NCBI RefSeq assembly: GCF_016714285.1
Contig: NZ_JADJNN010000019.1
Coordinates: 135,320-199,319, forward strand
Source of the DNA: Nannocystis sp.
GTDB lineage: Bacteria > Myxococcota_A > Polyangia > Nannocystales > Nannocystaceae
DNA length: 64,000 nucleotides
Reading direction: 5' to 3'
Part shown: piece after piece, positions 18,461 to 26,565 of the stretch
Numbering within the stretch: the first letter of the stretch is position 1
Layout: every line of letters starts with the position of its first letter
The notes under the pieces: model-generated
Database searches by the model: none
The model's input: the letters and a program-made list of their open reading frames with translations, nothing else
What the model was told of the DNA's origin: nothing
Position numbers and translations under genes: made by a program

Positions 18461-18844
18461 TCACCAACCCGAGGGCGCCACGGCCGTCTCGCCGCAGCAG
18501 CAGCAGCAGCACGAGCAGCACGACACGTCGACGTCGGTCGACTTGGTCGCCCGCAGGGCGATCGACATGGACGAGAGCTTGTCAACGACGGAGATGTCCG
18601 CGCCCGACATGGCCGCCGCGGTCCGCAGGGCGCTGAGCTCCTTGAGGCTCAGGTTGAAGTCATTGAGGATCCGACCCGGATCCTTGGTCGCCTCGGCCCG
18701 GTAGGCGCTGTCCTGCGAGAGCTTCGAGAGCGCGGCCCGAAACTGGTCCGGCGCCTTCGGCCGAACAGCCAGCCCGACGAGCTTCTGCTCCATGGCGGGG
18801 TCGATTCGCAACACTCCCGGATTCTTCGTGATCTCGATCGGCAT
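18461..18844 (-). CDS. TOMM (thiazole/oxazole-modified) precursor peptide
   Basis: 127 residues: a long helical, charged leader (about 1-105) containing DQFRAALSKLSQ and DPGRILNDFNLSLKELSALR, then a short Cys/Ser core, SCCSCCCCCCGET, at residues 108-120, and the tail AVAPSGW. Eight Cys and one Ser are contiguous and were checked codon by codon (TGC repeated 2 then TCG then TGC repeated 6). This layout (leader then C-terminal cyclisable core, first gene before SagB, HemN-like, E1-like, YcaO) identifies it as the RiPP substrate. It resembles streptolysin S-type cores in having a Cys block, but the sequence is different. Strong ribosome site GGAGCAGGGGG sits just before the ATG. Confidence 0.85.
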   Translation of the reverse strand: MPIEITKNPGVLRIDPAMEQKLVGLAVRPKAPDQFRAALSKLSQDSAYRAEATKDPGRILNDFNLSLKELSALRTAAAMSGADISVVDKLSSMSIALRATKSTDVDVSCCSCCCCCCGETAVAPSGW

Positions 18845-18890
18845 GGGTCCCCCTGCTCCGAGCGTGCTAGAGTGCCGCCCGAGCGACCCA

Positions 18891-18919
18891 CGAATATCGC
18901 CGCGATGGTTGCGTGTCAA
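18891..18919 (-). promoter_or_regulatory. Sigma70-type promoter of TOMM operon
   Basis: On the minus strand a perfect -35 TTGACA (18914-18919) is followed after exactly 17 bases by TATTCG (18891-18896). Predicted start of transcription near 18884, giving a leader of about 40 bases before the precursor ATG at 18844. The region to 18977 is shared with the divergent DUF6817 gene. Confidence 0.65.
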
Positions 18920-18977
18920 TCGATCCGACCTCTCGCTCGACCGCAGCCGACCGCAGCGCCCCGGATGATTTTGCGCG

Positions 18978-19520
18978 ATGGATCCCGCCTCCGAAGCAGC
19001 GCTCGCCCCGGCCCTGGCCTTCCTCGAAGGCCTCGCCGTCGCTCGCCGCCGCCACAGCGGGGCCGATCTCGCGGCGCACCTCGTCGGCACCCAGGCCCTC
19101 CTGCACAGCTGGGGCGCACGCGGCCCCCTGTGCCGGGCCGGGCTCTTTCACTCCGTCTTCGGCACCGAGATGTTCCCGGTCGAGCTGCCCCCCGACACGC
19201 TGCGCGCGGAAGTGCGCGATATGATCGGCGCCGAGGCTGAACGACTCGCCTGGCTGTTCGGGCAGATCGACCGCGAGAGCTTCACGCGACAGGTCACCGG
19301 CGCCGGCCCCTGTCTCAGCCGCAGCTCCGGCGAGCCCCTCGATCTCTCCGCCCTCGACCTCGCCGACCTCGCCAACCTCTACACCGCCAACGCCGTCGAG
19401 CAGCTCCCGCGTCTCCCGGAGATCTGCGCCGTGGTCGAGCGGGCCCTGATCGCCCCCTGCGACGCCCTCCTGCTGCCCGCGGCCCGCACGGCCCTCGCCG
19501 CCGTGCGCAGCGAGGAGTGA
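18978..19520 (+). CDS. DUF6817-type protein, divergent from TOMM operon
   Basis: 180 residues. Conserved-looking His-rich segment RHSGADLAAHLVGTQALLHSWGARGPLCRAGLFHSVFGTEMF matches the DUF6817 pattern (HSG...L..HL..T...L..WG....L..AGLFHS.YGT), an HD-domain-like alpha-helical fold with clustered His that could bind metal (fold and metal role are inference). Transcribed away from the TOMM precursor with 133 bases between starts, so joint regulation is possible. Its role in the peptide pathway is unproven; it could also be unrelated. Confidence 0.65.
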   Translation: MDPASEAALAPALAFLEGLAVARRRHSGADLAAHLVGTQALLHSWGARGPLCRAGLFHSVFGTEMFPVELPPDTLRAEVRDMIGAEAERLAWLFGQIDRESFTRQVTGAGPCLSRSSGEPLDLSALDLADLANLYTANAVEQLPRLPEICAVVERALIAPCDALLLPAARTALAAVRSEE

Positions 19521-19539
19521 TTCGGCGCCGCCCCGGATC

Positions 19540-19555
19540 GAGCCGTGCACGGCTC
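19540..19555. promoter_or_regulatory. Perfect 16-bp palindrome GAGCCGTGCACGGCTC
   Basis: Perfect inverted repeat without loop in the 124-base gap between the DUF6817 gene and the coiled-coil protein starting at 19645. Candidate operator for a dimeric regulator. As a terminator it lacks a loop and a T tract. Confidence 0.4.
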
Positions 19556-19644
19556 CGCCCGCCGCGGCGATCTCGACGACGGCGATACCGCGGAGATATC
19601 TTGGTCGCCGAGAATCACGACTCCGCACGAAATCGAGGCTGTCC

Positions 19645-20295
19645 ATGCCCGCTGCCCTGCCCCTCCTCGCGCTGCTCCTCTTCACCGCGCCCGCGCAGGC
19701 CCAGGCGCCCGCGGAGGCCGCGACGAGCCACGAGCGCGGCGCGTACATCACCGTGAACGTGGGCATCGAGGTGCAGGCCCTCGAGCGCGCCGCCGGGGAC
19801 ACCGCGCGAGCCACCGAGGAGCTGGCCGCCGCGGTCCGTGCCCTCGCGACCTCACCGTCGCTGAGCGACGCGCAGCGAGCCGAGCTCATGGCCGTGCTCG
19901 CACGCGTCGACACCCTCTCGACCCGGGTCGCCGGCGCCATCGACCGCCTGCCCGCGGCCGTGCGCGAGACCCGTGAGCCGCTGGCCGCCATCGCCACCGA
20001 CCTCGCCGCCCAGGTGCGCCGGACCATCATCGCCGTCGTCGTCCTCCTCCTCGCCCTGCTCCTGGGCGCCCTCGCCGGCTTCTACGTCCTCGTGCTGCGC
20101 CCTGGCCGTCGCCTCGTGGCGGGCCTCGGCGGCGGCCTGGACACCATGAAGCACTCGCTCGAACGCGCCGCCGAGCGGGCCGCCGAGATCATCGCCGAGG
20201 CGAACGCGACGCACCTGGCCAGGGCGCTCGAGGCCATGCGCGCCGCGCCGGTCGCGGCCACGGTCGCGGCCACGACCCCGGCCGCCGACCCCTGA
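19645..20295 (+). CDS. Hypothetical secreted/coiled-coil protein with one TM helix
   Basis: 216 residues: cleavable signal peptide (ALPLLALLLFTAPAQAQA), a long heptad-like Ala/Leu/Glu region (residues about 35-125, alternating ALERAAGDTARATEELAAAVRAL), a strong TM helix (IIAVVVLLLALLLGALAGFYVLVL, about 128-152), and a short cytoplasmic tail (DTMKHSLERAAERAAEIIAE) with further heptads. Topology suggests a membrane protein with an external coiled coil. No family recognised. Convergent with the aldehyde dehydrogenase gene. Confidence 0.6.
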   Translation: MPAALPLLALLLFTAPAQAQAPAEAATSHERGAYITVNVGIEVQALERAAGDTARATEELAAAVRALATSPSLSDAQRAELMAVLARVDTLSTRVAGAIDRLPAAVRETREPLAAIATDLAAQVRRTIIAVVVLLLALLLGALAGFYVLVLRPGRRLVAGLGGGLDTMKHSLERAAERAAEIIAEANATHLARALEAMRAAPVAATVAATTPAADP

Positions 20296-20367
20296 GCCCC
20301 GCGCCTCACGGTCCCGACGACTCGCGGAGCGCCTTGCCCAGGTCGCCCGGCGAGTGCCGGTTGTCCC

Positions 20368-21981
20368 TCACGAGCCCTGCGCCCGCTGCCGGCGCAGCTT
20401 GATCAGCGACCCGAGCACCCGCAGCGCCCCGCTCGCCCGCTCGCGCAGCCCCGCGCCGTAGATCGTCTGCACCGCCCCCATCACCAGCGGCAGCGTCGCC
20501 GCGCGGATCGGGTAGAGGGCCATCCCCTGGCGCACCGGGAAGCGGTCGGTGACGATCGCCTTCTCGGTGCAGCACGCGCGCAGCCCCTCGCGCCCGTTGA
20601 TCTTGCCGAAGCCCGAGATCTTGAGCCCGCCGAAGGGCAGCGACTGGATCATGTACGCGAGGCCGAAGTCGTTGACGGTCGTCATGCCGGCCTGGATCGC
20701 CCGCGCCATCCGCTGCGCCCGCGCCGGGTCGCGGGTGAACACGCTCGAGCCGAGCCCGTAGGGGCAGTCGTTGGCCCCGGCGATCGCCTCCGCCTCCGTG
20801 GCGACCCGCGTGATCACCATGACCGGGCCGAAGTGCTCCTCGTGCATGATCCGCATGCTGCGATCGACGTCGACGAGGATCGTCGGCGGATAGAAGTTCG
20901 TGCCGAGCTCGCGCCGCGGCTGACCGCCGCACAGCACCCGCGCGCCCTTCGCGACCGCGTCGTCGACCAGCGCCTGGATGATCTCCAGCTGGCGCGCCAT
21001 CGTCATCGCCCCGAGGTCGACCTCGGGCCCGAGCGGCGGCCCCTGGCGCAGCGCCTGCGCGGCCGTCAGCACCCGCGCGACGAACTCGTCGTAGACCGCC
21101 GCGAACACGAACAGGCGCTCGGCCCCGACGCACATCTGGCCGCACGCGTTGAACACCCCGAACAGCGCCGTCGAGGCCGCCTGCTCGATCACCGCGTCGT
21201 CGCAGATGATCATCGGGTCCTTGCCGCCGAGCTCGAGCACCACCGGCGTCAGCGTCTCGCTGGCCGCGGCCATCACCTTGCGCCCGTTCTGCGGCGAGCC
21301 GGTGAAGAAGACCTTGTCGACCCCCGAGGTCACGAGCGCCGAGCCGGTCTCGCCGTAGCCGGTGACGACCTGCACGAGCCCCGGATCATGGCCGCGGGCC
21401 CGCAGCGCCGCGTCCAGGATCTCCAGGTACTTGAGCGACGACCAGCTCGCCAGCTCCGAGACCTTGATGACCACCGCGTTGCCGGCGAACAGCGCCGGGA
21501 TGACCGGGCAGAAGAAGTTGTGGAACGGGAAGTTCCACGGGCTGATCACCCCGACCACCCCGAGCGGGAGGTACTCGACGCGCGCCGACTTGTGCGGCAA
21601 CAGGCCCGAGGCCCGCGACTGCGGCCGCAGGTCGCGTTCACCGTGGGCGATCGTGTAGCGCAGCTTCTCGCAGACCGGAAAGATCTCACCCATCGCCGCG
21701 TCGACCATCGTCTTGCCCGAGTCGTGCACCGCGAGCAGCGAGATCTCCTCCTGCGCCGCGACCACGCGGGCCAGGATGTCCTTCAGGACAGCTCGCCGCT
21801 CGGCGAAGCTGGTCGCGGCCCAGGCCGGCTGGGCCGCCCGTCCGCGCTGCACTGCCGCCACGACCGCGGCCCGGTCCATCACCGGCACCTCGCCGAGCCG
21901 CGCCCCCGTGGCGGGGTCCGTGCACACGATCGTCGTCGGCGCTGCAGGAGGCGTGGCGGGGGCGGAGGCGGCGGTCGGCAT
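20368..21981 (-). CDS. NAD(P)-dependent aldehyde dehydrogenase
   Basis: 537 residues of the ALDH superfamily: PLGVVGVISPWNFPF (nucleotide-binding start), FTGSPQNGRKV, VLELGGKDPMIICDDA with catalytic Glu, and GVFNACGQMCVGAERLFV with the catalytic Cys, then the C-terminal PFGGLKISGFGKINGREGL. It oxidises an aldehyde to an acid in the cytosol. The C-terminus is some 60 residues longer than in short family members and is weakly hydrophobic, which may indicate membrane association as in fatty-aldehyde dehydrogenases (inference). Starts MPTAASAPATPP with an Ala/Pro-rich leader. Single gene, divergent from the gene at 22093. Confidence 0.9.
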   Translation of the reverse strand: MPTAASAPATPPAAPTTIVCTDPATGARLGEVPVMDRAAVVAAVQRGRAAQPAWAATSFAERRAVLKDILARVVAAQEEISLLAVHDSGKTMVDAAMGEIFPVCEKLRYTIAHGERDLRPQSRASGLLPHKSARVEYLPLGVVGVISPWNFPFHNFFCPVIPALFAGNAVVIKVSELASWSSLKYLEILDAALRARGHDPGLVQVVTGYGETGSALVTSGVDKVFFTGSPQNGRKVMAAASETLTPVVLELGGKDPMIICDDAVIEQAASTALFGVFNACGQMCVGAERLFVFAAVYDEFVARVLTAAQALRQGPPLGPEVDLGAMTMARQLEIIQALVDDAVAKGARVLCGGQPRRELGTNFYPPTILVDVDRSMRIMHEEHFGPVMVITRVATEAEAIAGANDCPYGLGSSVFTRDPARAQRMARAIQAGMTTVNDFGLAYMIQSLPFGGLKISGFGKINGREGLRACCTEKAIVTDRFPVRQGMALYPIRAATLPLVMGAVQTIYGAGLRERASGALRVLGSLIKLRRQRAQGS

Positions 21982-22092
21982 GGCGTCGGCACCCTACCTC
22001 GCCCAGGCCCCGCGCTCGTGTGCGCCAGACCCCACCGACCTTGAGGCCGATCACGGCACCGAGCGACGATGCAGGGCCCCGCGCGCCCACCG

Positions 22093-22644
22093 ATGATCGC
22101 GCTGCTCCTCGCCCTCGCCTTGCCAGCCGCCGCGCCGACGGGGGAAGACGAGCTCACGCACCGCCGGCTCGTGCTCGCCAACACCTACGCGCTCGAGTTC
22201 GGCGTGCTCTACCCGGCGCCCTCGGGCGCGATCGCCTGCTTCCTCGGCAGCGACCTGCTGCCGCGGCGCGACCGACAGGGTCGGCTGTGGCGCGCCGCGC
22301 TCGGCTATCAGCTCACCCTCGCCGTCGGCCACGCCGACCTCGCCTACGCCGAGTCGCCGCGCAACCGCAGCCTCAGCGGCCTCCTGACCCACCGCCACGC
22401 GCTCGCCCTGCTCGGCCGCGGCGGCGCCCGGAGCCGCCTTTTCTACAGCGTCGCCGCGGGCCTCGTGTTCGGCGGCACCGCCCCGATCGGCGGCGACGCC
22501 GAAGCTCGCCTCGGCCGCGTCGTCGGCGGCCGCCCCGGGCGGCGCGCGCAGGCCGTGATCGGCGGCGAGCTGCGCCTCGGGGCCCGCTTCGGCGGCGTGC
22601 CGCTCCCGCAATTCGGCCTGTTCGTCGGCGTGCTGGTGTTCTAG
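22093..22644 (+). CDS. Putative small outer-membrane/periplasmic protein
   Basis: 183 residues from ATG 22093, chosen because it begins the signal peptide MIALLLALALPAAAPTG; an ATG at 22069 adds eight residues. The mature part alternates hydrophobic and polar residues, is rich in Gly, and ends in a C-terminal Phe (LFVGVLVF), features of outer-membrane beta-barrels. No conserved family recognised. A large hairpin (22659-22694) follows. Confidence 0.5.
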   Translation: MIALLLALALPAAAPTGEDELTHRRLVLANTYALEFGVLYPAPSGAIACFLGSDLLPRRDRQGRLWRAALGYQLTLAVGHADLAYAESPRNRSLSGLLTHRHALALLGRGGARSRLFYSVAAGLVFGGTAPIGGDAEARLGRVVGGRPGRRAQAVIGGELRLGARFGGVPLPQFGLFVGVLVF

Positions 22645-22658
22645 GACCTGCGCGAAGA

Positions 22659-22694
22659 GACATGCCCGATCGCACAGGGCGCATCGGACATGTC
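22659..22694. terminator. Hairpin with GACATG..CCGAT / ATCGG.CATGTC arms
   Basis: Arms 22659-22670 and 22683-22694 pair over about 11 of 12 positions around a 12-base loop, 14 bases after the preceding stop. It contains the GGACATGTCC-type half sites of the dispersed palindrome family. Probable terminator or processing site, no T tract. Confidence 0.5.
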
Positions 22695-22738
22695 CTTCGG
22701 GTTTCGCCGCGCGGCCCCATCGCGTACGATCGCCGGCC

Positions 22739-23695
22739 ATGCTGGTGCAGCCCCGTCGCACCTGGATCCGCGAGGTCTTCACCTACCGCGGGACCGTCCT
22801 GCCGACCGTGTGGCGGCGCCTGCTCGTCGTCGGCGGCCTCTCGCTCGCCCTCACCATCGGCCACCTCGAGACCCACAGCTTCGTCCTCCGCGACATCACC
22901 CCGCTGCCCTTCACGCTCACCGGCTTCGCCATCAGCGTGTTCCTCGGCTTTCGCACGACCACCGCGTACACCCGCTTCTGGGAGGGACGGACCCTGTGGG
23001 GCGGCCTGGTCAACACCTGCCGCAACTTCACGCGCCAGGTCCTGACCTGGGTCGCCGCGCCCCCCGGCAGCGCCCCCGACCCCGCCAACGACGCGGCCCT
23101 GCGCCAGCTCCAGCGACGCATCGTTCACCACGTGATCGCCTTCAGCCACGCGCTGCGCCAGCGCCTGCGCGACGACGAGCGACCCGACGAATACAGCGAG
23201 CTCGTCGACCCCGCGCTGCTTCCCGCCCTGCAACACGAGCCCAACCGCCCGCAGGCGATCCTCGCCCACGTCGCCGGCCTCCTGCGCGGCGCCTACGATC
23301 AGGGCCTGCTCCACCCGCAGCACGTACCTGTCCTCGAGGCCAGCCTCGCCGCGATGACCGACGCCCAGGGCGGCTGCGAGCGCATCGGCAGCACCCCCCT
23401 CCCCTACGTCTACCGCGTGCTCGTCCACCAGATCGTCGGCATCTACTGCTTCTCGCTGCCCTTCGGCCTGATCCACACCCTGCAGTGGTTCGCCCCCGCC
23501 GTCACGGTGCTGGTCGCCTACGCCTTCTTCGGCCTCGACGCGATCGGCGAGGAGCTCGACAACCCGTTCGAGATCGACGCCAACGACCTCCCGCTCGCCG
23601 CCCTCACCCGCGGCATCGAGCTCGACCTCCGCGCCCGCCTCGGCGAGACCGACCTCCCCCCGCCCGCGCGACCCCACCGCGGCCTGCTGCTGTGA
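22739..23695 (+). CDS. Bestrophin-family (UPF0187) ion channel
   Basis: 318 residues. Starts with the family-typical RRTWIREVFTYRGTVLPTVWRRLL, has two hydrophobic helices (LLVVGGLSLALTIG; PFTLTGFAISVFLGFRTTTAYTRFWEGR), the conserved RFWEGR-LWGGLVN stretch, and the second helix pair near residues 225-265 with YCFSLPFGLIHTLQWFAP, ending with GLDAIGEELDNPFEIDANDLPL, as in bacterial bestrophins. Predicted pentameric anion or cation channel in the inner membrane. Confidence 0.85.
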   Translation: MLVQPRRTWIREVFTYRGTVLPTVWRRLLVVGGLSLALTIGHLETHSFVLRDITPLPFTLTGFAISVFLGFRTTTAYTRFWEGRTLWGGLVNTCRNFTRQVLTWVAAPPGSAPDPANDAALRQLQRRIVHHVIAFSHALRQRLRDDERPDEYSELVDPALLPALQHEPNRPQAILAHVAGLLRGAYDQGLLHPQHVPVLEASLAAMTDAQGGCERIGSTPLPYVYRVLVHQIVGIYCFSLPFGLIHTLQWFAPAVTVLVAYAFFGLDAIGEELDNPFEIDANDLPLAALTRGIELDLRARLGETDLPPPARPHRGLLL

Positions 23696-23721
23696 CGCCC
23701 ACCACGGCAGCAGCGAGCCGA

Positions 23722-24135
23722 CTACGGCAGCAGCGACGGGATGTGGATGATCTGCACCTTGTTGCCCGCCGGATCGCGGAAGTAGAACGAGGTCGCGCCG
23801 TCGCGGTGCAACTTGGGCGGCTGCACGATCTCGAGGCCGTGCTCGGGCAGCAGCGCCTCGATGCGGGCGAACCACGCGCGCACGTCGTCCGGCGCCGCGC
23901 ACACGAAGCCGAGGTGGTCGAGCGCCGAGACGCGATGATCGATCTCCGCCACCCGGTGCAGCGCCAGGTTGTCGGGACCGTAGCTGAGATAGATGTTGTC
24001 AGGGTCGGGCCGCCAGTCGACCTGCATGCCCATGCCCTCGACGTAGAAGCGGGCGCAGGCGTCGAAGCCGGCGCCCGCGATCGAGACGGCGACGTGACGC
24101 AGCCCGAGCGTCGGCGGGATCGCGGCGCCGCTCAT
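23722..24135 (-). CDS. VOC (glyoxalase/dioxygenase superfamily) protein
   Basis: 137 residues. One pair of beta-alpha-beta-beta-beta modules: GLRHVAVSIAGAGFDACARFYVEGMGMQVDWR and DHLGFVCAAPDDVRAWFARIEAL, ending with the conserved DPAGNKVQIIHIPS. Metal ligands of the family can be placed at His of LRHVA, His of ALDHLGF and Glu-equivalent positions, though the third position carries Gln. Enzymatic role (lyase, dioxygenase or binding) cannot be told. ATG at 24135 overlaps the stop of a 30-codon ORF (ATGA). Confidence 0.75.
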   Translation of the reverse strand: MSGAAIPPTLGLRHVAVSIAGAGFDACARFYVEGMGMQVDWRPDPDNIYLSYGPDNLALHRVAEIDHRVSALDHLGFVCAAPDDVRAWFARIEALLPEHGLEIVQPPKLHRDGATSFYFRDPAGNKVQIIHIPSLLP

Positions 24136-24224
24136 CGCTTGATCTCCGCGTCGATGTGGACGAGCGTGGCTTCGCGGGTGACCCGCGCGATCGCCTCCGG
24201 GGTGCTCAGGCGCTGGATCGGCAT
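24132..24224 (-). CDS. Possible 30-aa ORF coupled to VOC gene
   Basis: ATG at 24224 opens MPIQRLSTPEAIARVTREATLVHIDAEIKR and stops in an ATGA overlap with the VOC start. Composition looks protein-like rather than random, and the overlap suggests coupling, but length is too small to be sure. It could be a leader ORF or the remnant of a longer gene. Confidence 0.3.
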   Translation of the reverse strand: MPIQRLSTPEAIARVTREATLVHIDAEIKR

Positions 24225-24260
24225 GGCGCGACCATAGTTCAGGTCTTTTGGCGTGTCCAC

Positions 24261-24292
24261 CTGTCCCTGCGGACAGCTGGCGTGTGCGCACG
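24261..24292. repeat. Two short palindromes between genes
   Basis: CTGTCC-CTGC-GGACAG (24261-24276, 6-bp perfect stem) and CGGGA-TG-TCCCG (24281-24292, 5-bp perfect stem) fill most of the 87-base gap between the 30-codon ORF and the downstream end of the AttH/CrtC-like gene. Members of the dispersed palindrome family. Confidence 0.6.
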
Positions 24293-24311
24293 GGATGTCC
24301 CGGCCTCGCGA

Positions 24312-25538
24312 TCACGTACGCGCAGCGATCCGTTGCTGTTGCACGAGCAGGCCCCAGCCGTCGCTGCCATCCTCGCCGCGCACGCGACAGAGCGCGAGGT
24401 CGAGGCGCCCGCGGCCATCCATATCGAGGCTCATCTGCGCCACCGTCTCCGTCTCGAGCAGGAGCTCGCCGCCGGGCGCCTCGACGTGCAGCCCGACGTG
24501 GCTCGGCGCCCGCCCAGGCAGGCGCGTCGGTCGGACCCCGAGGTCGCGGATCGGCACCACCCCCGCCGCGCGCTGGACGAAGCCGCCGGTCAGCGTCAAC
24601 CACGGAAACCGTGCCTGGTGGACCCACACGCGGGCCTGCGAGCTCAGCTCTGCGAAGCAGTGGATCGCCTCGTCACTCGCGCCCCAGTCGCGAACGCCCC
24701 ACCCGTGCTGACGCAGGCCGGCCCCACGAAACGCGATCAGCTGCAGCGCGTCCGCCACCCCTGGATCGATCGTTCCGGAGCTGCCGAGGGTCACCGCCCC
24801 GTGGACCTCACCGACCTGCACATAGCTGCGCGCGCTGTTGCGACGCAGCACCCGCAGCAGGCGGGCGTCCCACTCGGCCGCGCCCAGCTGGCGTGACAGC
24901 AGATCCGGGTCGTCGTCGCTGCCTGGCACGAACGCGGGCAGCTGCGACAGGAAGGTGAGGTCGACCCGGACCTCGAGGTCCTCGGCCGGCAGCTCCTCAT
25001 CGACGGCCCGTCGACGCTGCCCGCCGGGATCACGGATCTCGAGGCGGCCGTGGTAGCGCAGGGTCCAGCGGCGCAGCGGCTCGACGCAGTCGAACTCGAC
25101 CCCGCCGGCGCGCCAGTGGTCGCCCGCCCCGCGCAGCAGCATCTGGCCGGTGCCCGGCAGGGCGTAGACCGCCGCCGGTGTGAGCAGGGTCAGCCACACC
25201 CGGTGCGCCTCGCGATCAGGCAGCCACTCGACGCGAGCGACCACCGCGAGCCCCGGCTGCACCGCCGCGAGGGTGTACTCCTCGGCAAAGTGGCGGCGGC
25301 CGTCCCACGGGTGCGGCGCCTCGTCCTGCGGGCGCGGCCAGATCTCCGGCGAACGTCGGCGGACCGCCCAGCGCGCGATCGCGGCCTTGACCCCGCGGCG
25401 CAGCAGCGACGACAGCCCCGGCTCCTCCGCGCTCGTCGGCGGCGGCGTCGGCTCGTCCTCGGCCCCGAGCGAGCTCGGCCCCTCGGGCCGAGGCTGCGGA
25501 GGCTCGGGACGCAGCGTGCGGGGCTTGCCGGCCGACAT
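24312..25538 (-). CDS. AttH/CrtC-like (DUF7064-type) lipocalin-fold protein
   Basis: 408 residues from ATG 25538. After a Pro-rich start, the protein alternates short beta strands (EYTLAAVQPGLAVVARVEW; RRWTLRYHGRLEIRD) and includes GAGLRQHGWGVRDWGASDEAIHCFAEL, which matches the G-x-RDHSWG-x-RDW signature of hydroxyneurosporene synthase/AttH-like proteins. Typical members act on isoprenoid or steroid-like lipids; substrate here unknown. The Asp-His of the usual RDHSWG is changed to Gln-His-Gly-Trp-Gly. Confidence 0.6.
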   Translation of the reverse strand: MSAGKPRTLRPEPPQPRPEGPSSLGAEDEPTPPPTSAEEPGLSSLLRRGVKAAIARWAVRRRSPEIWPRPQDEAPHPWDGRRHFAEEYTLAAVQPGLAVVARVEWLPDREAHRVWLTLLTPAAVYALPGTGQMLLRGAGDHWRAGGVEFDCVEPLRRWTLRYHGRLEIRDPGGQRRRAVDEELPAEDLEVRVDLTFLSQLPAFVPGSDDDPDLLSRQLGAAEWDARLLRVLRRNSARSYVQVGEVHGAVTLGSSGTIDPGVADALQLIAFRGAGLRQHGWGVRDWGASDEAIHCFAELSSQARVWVHQARFPWLTLTGGFVQRAAGVVPIRDLGVRPTRLPGRAPSHVGLHVEAPGGELLLETETVAQMSLDMDGRGRLDLALCRVRGEDGSDGWGLLVQQQRIAART

Positions 25539-25629
25539 CTGGGCGCGCGAGCGTAGCAGGTCAGCGGCGCGGCTGGGCGTAGCAATTTGGCCCGCCCCCG
25601 TGATAACTCCAAGGCCCGGGAGGTGCTCC

Positions 25630-26439
25630 TTGCTCCGTCTGTCGCTCGCCCTGTCCCTCGCCATGCCAGTCGCCATGCCGTTGGCGATCCTCGCCGCCTC
25701 CTCCTTGGTCACCACCGGCTGCGAAAAGAAGGGCCTCACCCCCGAGGAGCAGGCCGCCAAGAACAAGGAAGACCTGACCAACGGCGCCGCGCGCGTGCGC
25801 GACGAGAAGTACGACGAGGCCGACGCGATGTTCGCCCGCGTGCTCGCGGTCGAGCCCGAGAACGCCGAGGCGCTCGCCGGCATGGGTCGGGTCAGACTCG
25901 GCCAGAAGAAGCTCGACGAGGCCGTCACCCTGCTCGAGCGCGCCGCCGCCAAGACCCCCGAGGACGGCCCCCTGCAGGCCAGCCTCGGCGAGGTCTACGG
26001 CAAGCTCGACCGTCACGCCGAGTCCGCCGCCGCCTACGGCGCGGCCTTCAAGGCCGACCCCAACAACGGCAACCTCGGCATCGCCCAGAGCCACGCCCTG
26101 CTGAAGGCCAAGCAGCTCGAGCAGGCCGAGGCCGTGCTGCGCGAGGTCGTCAAGGTCGACCCGCAGGCCGAGTATGTCTATACCGACCTCGGCGACGCCC
26201 TGCGCCTGCAAGGCAAGCTCGACGAGGCGCTCAAGTCGTACATGAAGGCCCTCATCGAGCACGTCGGCGACAAGAAGGCCCACGCCGGCGCGGCCGAGGT
26301 CTACGAGCTGCAGAACAACCGGGCCAAGGCGATCGACGAGTGGTCGACCTACATCCGCATGGACTGCTGCTCCGAGTTCGCCAACACCGTCGCCAAGAAG
26401 CGCATCGCCGCGCTGCAAGACACCAAGGCCGACGGCTGA
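25630..26439 (+). CDS. TPR-repeat lipoprotein (269 aa)
   Basis: TTG at 25630 is the probable start: a full GGAGGT Shine-Dalgarno (25619-25624) lies five bases upstream, and the frame begins a signal peptide (LLRLSLALSLAMPVAMPLAI) ending in the lipobox TTGCEKK. Four or five tetratricopeptide units follow (DEKYDEADAMFARVLAVEPENAEALAGMGRV; KKLDEAVTLLERAAAKTPEDG; DRHAESAAAYGAAFKADPNN; KQLEQAEAVLREVVKVDPQ; GKLDEALKSYMKALIEH). A periplasm-facing scaffold, perhaps for envelope assembly. Confidence 0.8.
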   Translation: MLRLSLALSLAMPVAMPLAILAASSLVTTGCEKKGLTPEEQAAKNKEDLTNGAARVRDEKYDEADAMFARVLAVEPENAEALAGMGRVRLGQKKLDEAVTLLERAAAKTPEDGPLQASLGEVYGKLDRHAESAAAYGAAFKADPNNGNLGIAQSHALLKAKQLEQAEAVLREVVKVDPQAEYVYTDLGDALRLQGKLDEALKSYMKALIEHVGDKKAHAGAAEVYELQNNRAKAIDEWSTYIRMDCCSEFANTVAKKRIAALQDTKADG

Positions 26440-26565
26440 TCGCCGCGGCGGCTCGCCGCTGACCGCCGCCGGCCGCCGCCGACCGCCGCCGATTTGGCGC
26501 TGACCACCTGACTTGGTGTGTGAGAATCGCGGCCTGTGCTGTCCAGGACCCTGCCAGGAGCCCTC

